This document shows positions 9,574-18,860 of a DNA stretch of 64,000 bases, one piece after another. The stretch covers positions 1,550,001 through 1,614,000 of the forward strand of contig CAVTON010000001.1 in NCBI GenBank assembly GCA_963736455.1, in the 5' to 3' direction. Every line of letters begins with the position of its first letter. Within the stretch, counting starts at the first letter, position 1. Source of the DNA: DAHUXD01 sp963736455. GTDB taxonomy: Bacteria > Acidobacteriota > Thermoanaerobaculia > UBA5066 > Gp7-AA6. A program made the translations under genes and the position numbers. Under the pieces are notes generated by a model, which had not been told where the DNA came from, did not search any database, and was given only the letters and a program-made list of their open reading frames with translations.

Positions 9574-10601
9574 GGATCGCGCAGATCGCGTCGATCTGCT
9601 TCTCGATCCCGCCCCGCGCGAATGGAGGCACCGAAATCGCGATCGCCCTCCTGACGCGCGGCCTCGTCGAACGGGGAAACGACGTCACGCTCTTCGCCTC
9701 GGGAGACTCGAAGACGCCGGCCCGCCTCCACGCCGTCGTCCCGCGCGCCACGCAGGACGACCCCGATTCGACCTCGTACCTCGAGCGGGAGATGGAAGTC
9801 CGCAACGCCGCCGAGGCCTATGCGCTGGCCGATGATTTCGACCTCCTCCACTCCCATTGGCCCACGCCCGCGGCGTACTTCTCGACGTCGACGGCGCGCC
9901 CGAGCGTGATCACCTATGCCTACATCGAGAAAAATCTCCACGAGTACTACCGCGACCGGTTCCCGAATCTCCATCCCGTCTGCGTGACGGAATCCCAGAA
10001 TCGCCTGCTCGGCGGCGGCCTGCCGGTCGTTCGGTACGGCATCGACGTCGCGGCGGTCCCGTTCTCGCCCCTTCCGGGCGAATACCTCGTGACGGTCGGC
10101 CGCCTCGTTGCGCACAAGGGCGCCGACCGGGCGATCGCGATCGCCGGGCGCGCCGGCCTGCCCCTCGTCATCGTGGGCGACGTGACGCCGTACCTCGAGG
10201 AGAGCGGGCCCTTCTACGAGGAACAGATCCGCCCCCGCGTGGATGGGGAGAGAGTCCGGCACCACCGCCGGCTTCCGAACGACGAGGTCCTGGCGCTCAT
10301 CGCCGGCGCGCGGGCGTTTCTCTTTCCGATCTCGTGGGAGGAGCCGTTCGGCCTCGTCGTCGCCGAATCGCTCGCCGCGGGCACGCCGGTGATCGCGACG
10401 CCCCGGGGCTCGCTGCCCGAGCTCGTCGAGCCGGGCATCACGGGCTTTCTCGGCGAGACCGACGAGGAGCTCGCGGGCTTCGTGGCCCGAATCGGCGAGC
10501 TCGACCGCGGGGCATGCCGGCGGCGGGCCTCCGAGCGGTTCGGCTACGAGCGCATGGTCTCCGAGTACGAAGCGCTCTATCGAAGGATCCTCGGCCGATG
10601 A
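9570..10601 (+). CDS. GT4 family glycosyltransferase
   Basis: A 343-residue cytoplasmic GT-B fold transferase. The GTG start overlaps the previous stop (GTGA). The N-terminal Rossmann lobe begins VRIAQIASICFSIPPRANGG with the donor/acceptor loop G-G. The C-terminal lobe has TVGRLVAHKGADRAI and the GT4 nucleotide-sugar site FPISWEEPFGLVVAES, followed by GTPVIATPRGSLPELV. The E-x7-E retaining motif is present (E-E-P-F-G-L-V-V-A-E). The acceptor is unknown. Similar short GT4 proteins often sit outside polysaccharide clusters. It lies between a peptidase and an aminotransferase, which gives no clear pathway. Confidence 0.9.
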   Translation: MRIAQIASICFSIPPRANGGTEIAIALLTRGLVERGNDVTLFASGDSKTPARLHAVVPRATQDDPDSTSYLEREMEVRNAAEAYALADDFDLLHSHWPTPAAYFSTSTARPSVITYAYIEKNLHEYYRDRFPNLHPVCVTESQNRLLGGGLPVVRYGIDVAAVPFSPLPGEYLVTVGRLVAHKGADRAIAIAGRAGLPLVIVGDVTPYLEESGPFYEEQIRPRVDGERVRHHRRLPNDEVLALIAGARAFLFPISWEEPFGLVVAESLAAGTPVIATPRGSLPELVEPGITGFLGETDEELAGFVARIGELDRGACRRRASERFGYERMVSEYEALYRRILGR

Positions 10602-11746
10602 GCTTCGACTTTTCGCCGGCGGGGCTCGACCGGGAGTTCCCCGTGCGCCGGCAGCTGCTCTATTTCAATCATGCCGCGGTCGCGCCCCTGCCTCGCCGCG
10701 TGGCCGCGGCGATGACGGCGCACCTCGAGAACGCCCGGGACCGCGGCGCGGCCGACTGGCGCTCGTGGTTCGGCATGGTCGAGACCGCGCGCGTGAAGGC
10801 CGCGCGCCTGATCGGCTCCTCGCCGGACGAAATCGCCTTTCTTCCGAACACGAGCTGGGGCCTCAACCTCGTCGCCCTGGGGTTCGCGTGGACCCCGGGC
10901 GACAACGTCGTCACGACCGACATGGAGTTCCCCTCGAACGCGTACCCCTGGAAGGCCCTCGCATCCCGCGGCGTCGAGCGCCGCGTCGTGCAGAACCGGG
11001 ACGGCCGCATCCTCGCCGAGGACGTCGCCGCCCGGATGGATGCGCGCACGCGCGTCGTGGCGATCTCATGGGTCGCGTTTCACAACGGATCGGTGCTTCC
11101 GGTCGCCGAGATCGGCGCGCTCTGCCGGGACCGCGGCGTCCTGCTGGTCGTCGACGCGATCCAGGGCCTCGGGGCCCTGCCGCTCGACGTCGAAGCGGCG
11201 AGGGTGGACGTGCTGTGCGCCGACGCGCACAAGTGGCTCTATGGGACCGAGGGGGGCGCGATCTTCTACGTCCGGGACGCGGCGCGTGACCGCGTGCCGG
11301 CGCGCGCGCTCGGCTGGTGGAACCTGGTCACCGAAGGCTCTTACCTCGCGGATCGCGGCGCGAAACCGTATTCCGGGGCGCGGCGCTACGAGCCGGGTTC
11401 GCTGCCGACCGCGAACCTCGCGGGCCTGTCCGAGGCGCTCGACCTCCTCTCCGACATGGGCGCGGAGACGGTGCATCGCCGCGTCCTCGAGAACGCCGAG
11501 GTCTTTCGCGCGGGACTCGCCGCGCGCGGGTGGCGCATCGGGACTCCCGAGCCCCTGGCCTCGGGGATCCTCGCGGCGATTCCGCCTTCGGCCGATGCAC
11601 CGGAGTGGGCGAAGGCGCTCGAGAAACGCGGCGTCATCGTCGCGCCGCGCGAGGGCTTCGTGCGCTTCTCGCCGCACGCCGGCAACGACGCCCGCGAAAT
11701 CTCCCGCGCCCTCGCGGAGATCGACGCCATCGGAGCGCCGGCCTGA
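10598..11746 (+). CDS. Class V aminotransferase
   Basis: A 382-residue PLP enzyme of the cysteine desulfurase/isopenicillin N epimerase group. It opens YFNHAAVAPLPRRV, has the PLP-phosphate region NTSWGLNLVALG, the Asp of VVDAIQGLG and the Schiff-base lysine in ADAHKWLYGTEG. The later GSLPTANLAGLSEAL segment fits the family. Members act as cysteine/selenocysteine lyases or aminotransferases; there is no active-site Cys loop obvious enough to claim sulfur transfer. Coupled to the glycosyltransferase by ATGA and the last gene of this operon; it faces the SPFH gene convergently with only 22 bases between. Confidence 0.88.
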   Translation: MSFDFSPAGLDREFPVRRQLLYFNHAAVAPLPRRVAAAMTAHLENARDRGAADWRSWFGMVETARVKAARLIGSSPDEIAFLPNTSWGLNLVALGFAWTPGDNVVTTDMEFPSNAYPWKALASRGVERRVVQNRDGRILAEDVAARMDARTRVVAISWVAFHNGSVLPVAEIGALCRDRGVLLVVDAIQGLGALPLDVEAARVDVLCADAHKWLYGTEGGAIFYVRDAARDRVPARALGWWNLVTEGSYLADRGAKPYSGARRYEPGSLPTANLAGLSEALDLLSDMGAETVHRRVLENAEVFRAGLAARGWRIGTPEPLASGILAAIPPSADAPEWAKALEKRGVIVAPREGFVRFSPHAGNDAREISRALAEIDAIGAPA

Positions 11747-11768
11747 AGCGAGCCGCGCCCGGCCGCTG

Positions 11769-12767
11769 CTAGCGCACCGGCGAGATCGGCGGCGCCGGCC
11801 GCGGACCGGTCGGAACCGGAGTCGGCGGCGGCGGCGACACCGGGACGCCCCCTCCCGGCTGCAGCAGGTCGCGCATCCCGCCGAGGGAGGCCAGGATCCC
11901 CGAGGCCTCCCAGGGAAGGTACACGATCCGGTCCGCATTGGCCCCGAGCTGGCTGAACGCCTCGAGATAGCGCTGCGCGATCAGGTATTGCGCGGGATTC
12001 CCCGCCGTGCCGATGGCGTCGGCCACGACCTTGATCGCCGCGGCCTCCGCCTCCGCGACCCTCAGGCGGGCGGTCGCCTGGCCCTCCGCCGCCAGGATGC
12101 GGGACTCCTTTTCCCCCTCGGCGTTGACGATCTGGGACTGCTTCTGCCCCTCGGCTCTCAGGATCGCGGAGGCCTTCTCGCCCTCCGCGTTGGTGACCAT
12201 CGCGCGGCGGGACCGCTCGGCGGTCATCTGCTTCTCCATCGTGAGCTTGATGTCCTGCGGCGGGTCGATGTTCTTCAGCTCGACGCGCATGATCTTGACG
12301 CCCCACTGCTGTGTGGCCTGGTCGAGCGCCGACCGCAGCTGCGTGTTGATCGTGTCGCGCGAGGTCAGCGTGTGGTCGAGGTCCAGAGCACCGATCACGT
12401 TGCGAAGCCCGGAGAGCGCGAGCTGCTCGATGCCCCACGCCAGGTTCTGCACCTCGTAGGTCGACCGCACGGGATCGGCGATCACGAAGTAGATGACGGC
12501 ATCCACCTTCATCGTGACGTTGTCGCGCGTGATGACGGCCTGAGGCTCGATCTGCGTGATCTGCTCTCTCAGATCGATCGTGGCGCGCACCGAGTCGAGG
12601 AACGGCACGATGATGTTCAGGCCGGCGTCGGCGCGCTTGTGAAAGCGCCCGAGCCGCTCGATCAGCTTCACCTGTTTTTGCGGGACGACCTTGATCGACT
12701 TGGCGAGAACGATCAGCACGAAGAGGACGAGGACGACGAGGACGACCGACGACGGAGAGCTCGACAT
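11769..12767 (-). CDS. SPFH/QmcA family membrane-associated protein
   Basis: A 332-residue protein with one N-terminal membrane segment (SSVVLVVLVLFVLIVLA) followed by an SPFH/band-7 domain: VVPQKQVKLIERLGRFHKRA, DLREQI and TRDNVTMKVDAVIYF. A charged coiled-coil region rich in AEGEK repeats (about residues 195-250) and a proline-rich tail complete it. Family members (QmcA, stomatin/slipin) form oligomeric membrane scaffolds. It sits 9 bases downstream of an NfeD-like gene, the standard partner, so the two likely act as a membrane-microdomain pair. Confidence 0.92.
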   Translation of the reverse strand: MSSSPSSVVLVVLVLFVLIVLAKSIKVVPQKQVKLIERLGRFHKRADAGLNIIVPFLDSVRATIDLREQITQIEPQAVITRDNVTMKVDAVIYFVIADPVRSTYEVQNLAWGIEQLALSGLRNVIGALDLDHTLTSRDTINTQLRSALDQATQQWGVKIMRVELKNIDPPQDIKLTMEKQMTAERSRRAMVTNAEGEKASAILRAEGQKQSQIVNAEGEKESRILAAEGQATARLRVAEAEAAAIKVVADAIGTAGNPAQYLIAQRYLEAFSQLGANADRIVYLPWEASGILASLGGMRDLLQPGGGVPVSPPPPTPVPTGPRPAPPISPVR

Positions 12768-12776
12768 GACGCCTCC

Positions 12777-13205
12777 TTACTCCTGCACCGGGGACACCAG
12801 AAGAACGATGCCGTCGGCGCCATGGATCCGCACGCGCGCCCCGGGAGAGATGGGAACGGCCGCGCGGGCGGCCCAGTCGTGGCCATCGACGAAGACGCGG
12901 CCCGATCCGCGGACCGGATCGATCGGCTCGGTGACCTCCGCGAGCTTGCCGTGAAGGGTGTCCGTTCGCGAGGGAACGCCCGCGCCGCGCAGGCGCTCGA
13001 CGAAGAAGCGGCGCAGGACCAGAAGGAAAAACAGGGTCGCCGCGGCGAACACCACGACCTGGACCGTCGTCCCCACGGCGAGCAGGGCGAGGACCGCGGC
13101 GGCCAGGGCCGCGAGCGTCACGAACACGAACCCGAACGCCGGTACGGCCACCTCGAGGATGCCGGCGGCCAGGGCCACAATCACCCAGAGCGCGACGAGA
13201 GACAT
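12777..13205 (-). CDS. NfeD family membrane protein
   Basis: A 142-residue protein with three or four hydrophobic helices in the first 65 residues (LVALWVIVALAAGILEVAVP; VFVTLAALAAAVLALLAVG; VVVFAAATLFFLLVL). A C-terminal OB-fold domain follows, with HGKLAEVTEPIDPVRGSGRV and PGARVRIHGADG. This is the short NfeD form without the ClpP-like protease domain. NfeD proteins pair with stomatin-like SPFH proteins, and the SPFH gene follows immediately. The Met start sits at the end of a 70-base gap downstream of the BNR-repeat gene. Confidence 0.9.
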   Translation of the reverse strand: MSLVALWVIVALAAGILEVAVPAFGFVFVTLAALAAAVLALLAVGTTVQVVVFAAATLFFLLVLRRFFVERLRGAGVPSRTDTLHGKLAEVTEPIDPVRGSGRVFVDGHDWAARAAVPISPGARVRIHGADGIVLLVSPVQE

Positions 13206-13275
13206 TTGGGGGACTCCTGCGCGCTACAGAATCCCAGCCGGGGGCGAAAGTCAATCGGCGGCGAAGAAGCGCGCG

Positions 13276-15234
13276 CTACGGCCGCACCGGCACGGCTCGC
13301 GGAGGAGGCGGCGCTCCGACCCGGTCCACGCCGCCGCGCGGGGCCGTCTGCACGTCCTGGAAGCGGAAGACGCTGCCGCCGTCGGTGCCCGCCGCGAGGG
13401 TTCCGTCGGGCGCGAGGGCGAGGCTCAACACGATCGGATCGGTCAGGCCGGGGGCGAGGGTCGCCCAGGTCGCGCCCCCATCGGTGCTCTGGAAAACGCC
13501 GGCCGTCGTGCCCGCATAGGCGGCGCCCGAGCCCGCGCTTCCCGCGAGCGCATTGACGGTCGCCGCGATGCCCGAGCCCGTCGACCAGGTCGAACCGCCG
13601 TTGCCGCTGTCGGAGAGCCCCGTGTCGGTGCCCGCGAGGACGTGCGGGCCCGCCGCGAGGACCGCGTGGACGTTGCCGCCGAGGCTTCCCGCCCTGGCCC
13701 AATGCTGGCCGCCGTCGGTGCTGTGGTATGCCCCGTCGTCGGTGCCGGCCCACAGCGACGAGGCCGACGCCGAATCCTCGGAGAGCGCGAGGACGATCCG
13801 GCCCGACAGGTCTCCCGAGCCCGGCGCCCAGTTCGCGCCGTCCGAGGATTGGTACAGGCCGTTCGTCGTGCCGGCGAACAGTCCGGTGGCCGAGCCCGGC
13901 TGCGCGAGGAGCGACCGGACCACGGTCGGGGGCGTCGTCGAGGGCAGCCCCGCCGAGGAGCTCGTGAAGGTCAAGCCGTCGTCGGTCGACCGGAAGACCC
14001 CCAGGCCGGTGCTGACGTAGACGATCTCGGGTGTGCGCGCGTCGAAGAGGATCGCCGTCGCGATGTTGCCGAAGATGTTCGTCGAGCAGCACGCGACCTG
14101 CTGCCAGTCGGTCACGCCGCCCCCGCCCGTCAGGACGATGCCGAACGCGGCTCCCGCGAGCAGGCGGCCGGGGTGCGCCGGGTCCGCCGCGAGGGCCGAG
14201 ATCGTCTCCGCGCTCGGAGCCGAATGTGCGAGCAGGTTTCCGCCGTCCCAACGCTCCACACCTCCCGGGGAATACGCCGTCTTCCCGTAGGCGATGAAGA
14301 CGGGCGGTGCGTTGCCCGCGCCGACGGAGAGGGAGGTGATCCAATTCGGCGAGCCCACGACCTGCGTCCACCCGGGGGCGCCGGCGGCGCGCGTGTAGAA
14401 GCCGAGCTGGTCGGCCGTGTAGGTCGCGCCGCTCGCGTCGACGGCGAGACCCTGTATGGCGGTGCTGAATCCCGGGTCCTCGAAGGGTTGCCAGTGGTCG
14501 CCCTTGTCGGTCGAGACGTACACGTCGTCCACGGCTCCGGCGTACACCCGGGACGAGTTGGTCGGATCGGCGGCGAGGGCCACGACTCCCGGATTGATCT
14601 GCAGGAATCCGTCGTTGTGCAGCGTGAACGACGAGCCGCCGTCGTCGCTGCGATAGAAGCCGTCCTGGAGCGTTCCGAGATACACGGTCGCCGAATGGGC
14701 GGGATCAATCACGAGCGTGCGAGGCTCGGCGGACGCGACCGTGGATCCTCCGATCGCGCTCCACGACGCCCCCGCATTCGTGCTCTTGACCAGCGTTCCG
14801 GTGGTTCCGGCCGCGTAGAGCGTCGACGGGTTGGTCGGGTCGACGGCGATCGAGGTGATGACGGACGACGGAAATCCGCCGCCGAATGCCGCCCAATGCG
14901 CGCCGCCGTCCGCCGACTGGAACGCGCCGGCCGTCGATCCGGCGTACACGAGGTCGGGATTTCCCGGCGCGACCGCGAGGCACCGGATCTGGATGTTCGT
15001 GAGCCCCTGCGAGGCGCTCTGCCACGTCGCCGCGGAGTCGTCGCTTCGGAAGACGCCTCCCGTCGGGCTCGCGGCGTAGACTCGCGTGACGTCCGAAGGA
15101 GCGACGGCGACGAAGTTGATGACTCCGGATTCGGGCCCGATGGCCATCCAGGCGGGCGTGACCGCCACGGCGCCGAACGCGGCCAGTGCCGCAATCACCC
15201 CGACGGCGAAGAGGGCGAGGGTCTTCATGCGCAT
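13276..15234 (-). CDS. Secreted BNR/VPS10-type beta-propeller protein
   Basis: A 652-residue exported protein (leader MRMKTLALFAVGVIAALAAFG). The start could also be the ATG at 15246, four codons earlier, which lies very close to an AAGGA. The rest is about a dozen BNR/sortilin-like repeats with the Asp-box pattern, for example VFRSDDSAATWQSA, AFQSADGGAHWAAF, FYRSDDGGSSFTLH and VYVSTDKGDHW. Repeats alternate with 'AVDPTNPSTLYAAG' strands, as in Vps10/BNR 'photosystem stability factor-like' proteins. No catalytic residues are apparent, so it may be a binding or surface protein. Its 5' end abuts the divergent VWFA gene. Confidence 0.87.
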   Translation of the reverse strand: MRMKTLALFAVGVIAALAAFGAVAVTPAWMAIGPESGVINFVAVAPSDVTRVYAASPTGGVFRSDDSAATWQSASQGLTNIQIRCLAVAPGNPDLVYAGSTAGAFQSADGGAHWAAFGGGFPSSVITSIAVDPTNPSTLYAAGTTGTLVKSTNAGASWSAIGGSTVASAEPRTLVIDPAHSATVYLGTLQDGFYRSDDGGSSFTLHNDGFLQINPGVVALAADPTNSSRVYAGAVDDVYVSTDKGDHWQPFEDPGFSTAIQGLAVDASGATYTADQLGFYTRAAGAPGWTQVVGSPNWITSLSVGAGNAPPVFIAYGKTAYSPGGVERWDGGNLLAHSAPSAETISALAADPAHPGRLLAGAAFGIVLTGGGGVTDWQQVACCSTNIFGNIATAILFDARTPEIVYVSTGLGVFRSTDDGLTFTSSSAGLPSTTPPTVVRSLLAQPGSATGLFAGTTNGLYQSSDGANWAPGSGDLSGRIVLALSEDSASASSLWAGTDDGAYHSTDGGQHWARAGSLGGNVHAVLAAGPHVLAGTDTGLSDSGNGGSTWSTGSGIAATVNALAGSAGSGAAYAGTTAGVFQSTDGGATWATLAPGLTDPIVLSLALAPDGTLAAGTDGGSVFRFQDVQTAPRGGVDRVGAPPPPRAVPVRP

Positions 15235-17032
15235 CGGGTGGAGCATATTCCTTGCCGGAGCGCGGGACGCGAAGACCGCGAGACAGCCGCGCCTCGCGAG
15301 GCGAATCTCGCCCGCGAGCCTGTCGCCGGAGAGAGACAGTCTGTCTCCACGAGGCCTCATCCGCCGATCCGTCATCCCGCTCGTTCTCGCCGCAGGAGCG
15401 ATCCGGCCGTCGGCGGTCCGGGCGCAGGCCACGCCGGTCCCGGGCGAGCGCGGCGCTCCCTTCGTCGAGCGGGTCGAGGTGCGCGTGCGCTCGATCCTCG
15501 TCTCGGCGACCGATGCGAAAGGGCATCCGCCCGAGCCGCCTCTGGGTCCCGCCGATCTGCAGGTCCTCGAGAACGGCAGGCCCGTCGAGGTGATCGGCGT
15601 CGAGCCCGTTCGGCCGCCCGCGTCCTCCGGGAAACCGGCGGCGCCGCCGGTCATCCCGGAGACCTCTCGGGAGGCGCCCCGTGCCGCACCATCGGGGACG
15701 CCGCAGTACCTGTATCTCGACACGACGGCGCTCAACCGCCGATCGATGAAGCTCGTCACGGACGCCGTCGCGACCCACCTCGACGGAATCCTCGGCCTCG
15801 GGCCGCTCGAGATCGTCCTCGCCGACGCGACGCCCCGCATCGACCTTCCCTCGACGTCGGACGCGAGCGCCCTCCGCCGCGAGCTCGCGCGGATCGGATC
15901 CGACGTGCCCGGCAGGGAGCGCCTCCTCGACCTGAGAAGGGACGCGCTCCGCGAAGTCCGCGACGCGCAGAACTCCGGAACGAACGCCGCGGCGGATTCG
16001 GTGCGCGCGCACGTCCAGGCGGCGGTCACCCACGAGCTCGCGCTGTTGAGGACCTCGTTCCACCGGCTCGAGGCGTGGGCGGCGGCGCGTTCCGAGACGC
16101 GAGCCGGAATTCTCTACTACGCCACCGATGGCTTCGACATGGACCCCGTCGAGACCTACGAGCGCAGCATCACGAGCACGAGCCCCGCGCTGCGCCAGGA
16201 AGTCCTCCAGATGGAGGCGGAGTACGGCGGCGAGGTGCCGAAGATGCTGGCGGACGTGGAGGCCACGCTGGCGGGAAAGGGACTGACCACGATCCCGATC
16301 GCCCTGGGTGCGACCTCGGCGGAATTCGCCAGCAGCGCGGGCAACATGGGCCTCCGGGGCGCCCAGGCGATGCGGCAGGTCGTGGATTTTGCGCCGCTCT
16401 TTTTCTACCAGCGTCCGACCGATCCGCTGCGTCTCGTGGCCGACGCCACGGGCGGCGAAGTCGTCACGACGTCCTCTCACCTCGGATCGGCGCTGGACCG
16501 TCTCGAAGCGGCGTACCTGGTCACGTTCCGGGTCGCCGCGATCCCGGACGGGCGGCCTCACCCTCTCGTCGTCAAGTCCCTCCGCCCGGGAGTGTCCGTG
16601 CGCGCGAATCGCCACCTGCTGACGGGCACGCCGCGGGCCGTATCGGCCGATCGCGCGGTCCGGGTCCTCGAGGGGTCGGAGAAGCCGGCCGACCTGCCGG
16701 TCGTGGCCGCACTCGCCGCCGGTGGACCGGCGCCGGCCGGCAAACGAGGCGGAACTCTGCGCATCACCGTCAACTTCTCGGCCGTGCAGGACGCTCTCGG
16801 GATCGCCGGAGGAAGGCCCGTCCCGCTGAGGCTGTCGCTTGCCGTCGAAATCGCGGGAGGAGAGCCGTTCACCTCGTCCGAAGACGTCGAATGGACGCCC
16901 GATTCCAGCTCCTGGCGCTACCAGATTCCGATGACCTGGCCGGACGAGGCCCGGCGCATCGCGGTTCTCGTCGAAGAGCTCTCGGCGGGTCTCTCCGGTG
17001 CCACCATCATCGACGTTCCGCCGCCTCGCTGA
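15227..17032 (+). CDS. VWFA-related protein, acidobacterial type
   Basis: Up to 601 residues. The frame contains the acidobacterial VWFA signature: RVEVRVRSILVSATDAKG and LQVLENGRPVEVIGVE, then the VWA core starting YLYLDTTALN with a degenerate MIDAS (D-T-T in place of DxSxS), GILYYATDGFDM, and a C-terminal strand domain. ATG 15227 is the only usual start, but it gives a 40-residue charged lead before the export signal and overlaps the divergent BNR gene by 8 bases. CTG at 15341, behind GGAGAGAGA (15328-15336), would start directly at the signal peptide (LIRRSVIPLVLAAGA) and is a serious alternative. Function is probably adhesion or complex assembly. Confidence 0.82.
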   Translation: MRIGWSIFLAGARDAKTARQPRLARRISPASLSPERDSLSPRGLIRRSVIPLVLAAGAIRPSAVRAQATPVPGERGAPFVERVEVRVRSILVSATDAKGHPPEPPLGPADLQVLENGRPVEVIGVEPVRPPASSGKPAAPPVIPETSREAPRAAPSGTPQYLYLDTTALNRRSMKLVTDAVATHLDGILGLGPLEIVLADATPRIDLPSTSDASALRRELARIGSDVPGRERLLDLRRDALREVRDAQNSGTNAAADSVRAHVQAAVTHELALLRTSFHRLEAWAAARSETRAGILYYATDGFDMDPVETYERSITSTSPALRQEVLQMEAEYGGEVPKMLADVEATLAGKGLTTIPIALGATSAEFASSAGNMGLRGAQAMRQVVDFAPLFFYQRPTDPLRLVADATGGEVVTTSSHLGSALDRLEAAYLVTFRVAAIPDGRPHPLVVKSLRPGVSVRANRHLLTGTPRAVSADRAVRVLEGSEKPADLPVVAALAAGGPAPAGKRGGTLRITVNFSAVQDALGIAGGRPVPLRLSLAVEIAGGEPFTSSEDVEWTPDSSSWRYQIPMTWPDEARRIAVLVEELSAGLSGATIIDVPPPR

Positions 17033-17045
17033 CGAGGCGCTCGTC
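17022..17045. terminator. Overlapping hairpins between convergent genes
   Basis: CGCCTCG (17022-17028) pairs with CGAGGCG (17033-17039), and the alternative GACGAG (17031-17036) pairs with CTCGTC (17040-17045). They sit at the ends of the convergent VWFA and diguanylate cyclase genes. There is no T-run, so a terminator role is only suggested by position. Confidence 0.3.
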
Positions 17046-17049
17046 TCGC

Positions 17050-17997
17050 CTAGCCTCCGTCGGGCACGGCGTCGATCGCGAGGCCCGAGGCGTCGGCGAG
17101 AGCCGTTCGGTTGCGCCCGCTCTCCTGCGCCCTCTTCAACGCGCCGTCGGCGGCGCGCAGCAGCGCGTGGCCCTCGGGGACGCCCTCGCCCCCTTCCGCG
17201 GCGACGCCGAGCGACAGGGTCACCGGCACGGGCCCCGCCGAAGTCGCCACCGGACGCCGCGCGAAGGATTCCCGGATGCGCTCGGCCACGGTCAGGGCCC
17301 CGAGGCCATCGGAGCCGGGCAGGACGATCAGGAACTCCTCGCCCCCGTACCGGCCGACGGCGTCGTAGGGGCGCAGCGTCGCGCTCATCCGCCGCGAAGC
17401 CTCGCGCAGGACTTCGTCGCCGACGGACGCGCCGAGGGATTCGTTCACGTTTCGAAAAGCGTCCAGGTCCGCGAGCACGATCGCGACCGATCCGCTCTTG
17501 CGCCGCGCGCGTTCCTGTTCCTTGTGGAGCAGTTCCAGGATCGCCGCCCGGTTCCACGACCCGGTCGTCACGTCCCGCGTGGACTGGACGCGCAGGGCGT
17601 CCTGCGAAGCCTTCAGGGCCTGCTCGATCTCGACGATCCGGGCGCCCGTGCGAACGCGGGCACGCGTCTCGGCGGCGTCGAGGGGCGCGACGAGGAAGTC
17701 GTCCGCTCCGGCGTTCAAGCCGTCGAGGAGGTCCTCGGCGCCGCGGCCGTCCACGAGAAGCAGGACGTAGGCCGAGGGAAGCTCGGGCTGCAGGCGCAGC
17801 CGCCGGCAGACATCGATGCCGGGCATGCCCTCCATCCTCCAGGCTGCGACGACCAGGATCGGCGAGCGCTCCGCCTCGAGGCGATGCCAGGCCTCGACGC
17901 CGTTGCGCACCGCCGCGACCTCATGGCCCCAGCGCGTGAGCCAGCCCTCGAGCTGTCGGAGCCGGTCCGGATCGCTGTCGGCGACGAGGGCCTTCAT
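17050..17997 (-). CDS. Diguanylate cyclase with degenerate receiver domain
   Basis: A 315-residue protein with a REC-like domain (residues 1-115) and a GGDEF domain (about 150-310). The GGDEF core is intact: RYGGEEFLIVLPG with the preceding RxxD inhibitory site RPYD, plus DLDAFRNVNESLG. So c-di-GMP synthesis from GTP is expected. The receiver keeps the acidic pair (D7, D9), but the phosphoacceptor position reads A52-W53, the switch Thr is V82 and the conserved Lys is A104. It therefore should not be phosphorylated in the usual way. Unlinked to a kinase here; flanked by convergent VWFA and the YdjC-type gene. Confidence 0.9.
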   Translation of the reverse strand: MKALVADSDPDRLRQLEGWLTRWGHEVAAVRNGVEAWHRLEAERSPILVVAAWRMEGMPGIDVCRRLRLQPELPSAYVLLLVDGRGAEDLLDGLNAGADDFLVAPLDAAETRARVRTGARIVEIEQALKASQDALRVQSTRDVTTGSWNRAAILELLHKEQERARRKSGSVAIVLADLDAFRNVNESLGASVGDEVLREASRRMSATLRPYDAVGRYGGEEFLIVLPGSDGLGALTVAERIRESFARRPVATSAGPVPVTLSLGVAAEGGEGVPEGHALLRAADGALKRAQESGRNRTALADASGLAIDAVPDGG

Positions 17998-18046
17998 GTT
18001 CGCCTCATTCTCACGACGATGGCGGAAATGCTAACGCATCCGGGAG

Positions 18047-18802
18047 TCAGAGCTCATCGAAGCCGATGAGCTCGATGGCGAGCGAGCGCACCCGCTCGCG
18101 GATCGAAGGCTCGCAAAGGATCTCGCGTTCCGCATCGCGCTCGTCCGCGTACCGCGAGCCGGCCCGCAGCGCGTCGTCGACCTCGGCGGGGTGGCACATC
18201 AGCTCGGAGACCCCGTCCTTCAGGGCCTCGAGGATGCGCTCGAGCGACTCGAAGGAGACGCCTTCGCCGTGAAATCCGTCGAGAAACGCGTCCGGCGTGC
18301 GAACCCCGGCTTTCCTCAGGATCGACCGCGCCTCGCCGCTCGCGGCGCGGACCGGCAGGGACCGTTCGCGCGCGACGGCGCCGAAGACCGGCTGGATCGA
18401 AGGGTGGAGCGCCGCGTGATGGTGCGAGTCGAGGTGGGACGGCTCCCGGCCGGCGAGGACGCGGAAGACCTCGATCTGGGCGTGGATCTCGGCTCGCACC
18501 TCCCGTTCCGGAATGCTCGCCGGCAGGTCCTCGAGTCGCCGCACGAAGCGGCCGCCGGGAGCCAGCGTCGGCAGGTCTCCGATCGCCGCCGCCGGGCGCC
18601 CGCCTCCCGTCAGCGTGAGATGAAGGCCGAGGGACAGCCGCGGGGCCCGGGCCAGCGCCTCGCGGATTCCCCTCCCCGCCGGATCCTCGAGGACCATCGC
18701 CGTGGCGGAGGTCACGATGCCCCCCCGGTGCGCTTCGAGCGTGCCGGCGCTGATGCCGGGCGTGCGCCCGAAGTCGTCCGCGTTGACGATCAGCCGCTTC
18801 AT
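18047..18802 (-). CDS. YdjC/ChbG-HpnK family deacetylase
   Basis: A 251-residue cytoplasmic protein with the family opening KRLIVNADDFGRTPGIS (metal-binding Asp in ADDFG), GLHLTLTGG with a His ligand, and HLDSHHHAALHP. These are the Asp and His ligands of YdjC-type carbohydrate deacetylases (ChbG acts on chitooligosaccharides, HpnK on hopanoid precursors). The specific substrate cannot be told. A start four codons earlier (18814, MPPAMKR) is possible. It is divergent from aroH with a 58-base shared promoter region. Confidence 0.88.
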   Translation of the reverse strand: MKRLIVNADDFGRTPGISAGTLEAHRGGIVTSATAMVLEDPAGRGIREALARAPRLSLGLHLTLTGGGRPAAAIGDLPTLAPGGRFVRRLEDLPASIPEREVRAEIHAQIEVFRVLAGREPSHLDSHHHAALHPSIQPVFGAVARERSLPVRAASGEARSILRKAGVRTPDAFLDGFHGEGVSFESLERILEALKDGVSELMCHPAEVDDALRAGSRYADERDAEREILCEPSIRERVRSLAIELIGFDEL

Positions 18803-18860
18803 GGCCGGTGGCATTCTGCAGCAGAAACCCCGCGGCGAGCCTCGGAGATAATCGCGCCCC

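Noticed and set aside
12958..18069. Very long open frames antisense to or overlapping well-supported genes (for example 4555-7545, 12958-18069 and 20592-23594)
   Set aside because: At this GC content stop codons are rare in all frames. The translations are Arg/Ala/Gly-rich without domains, and genes with clear motifs lie in another frame.
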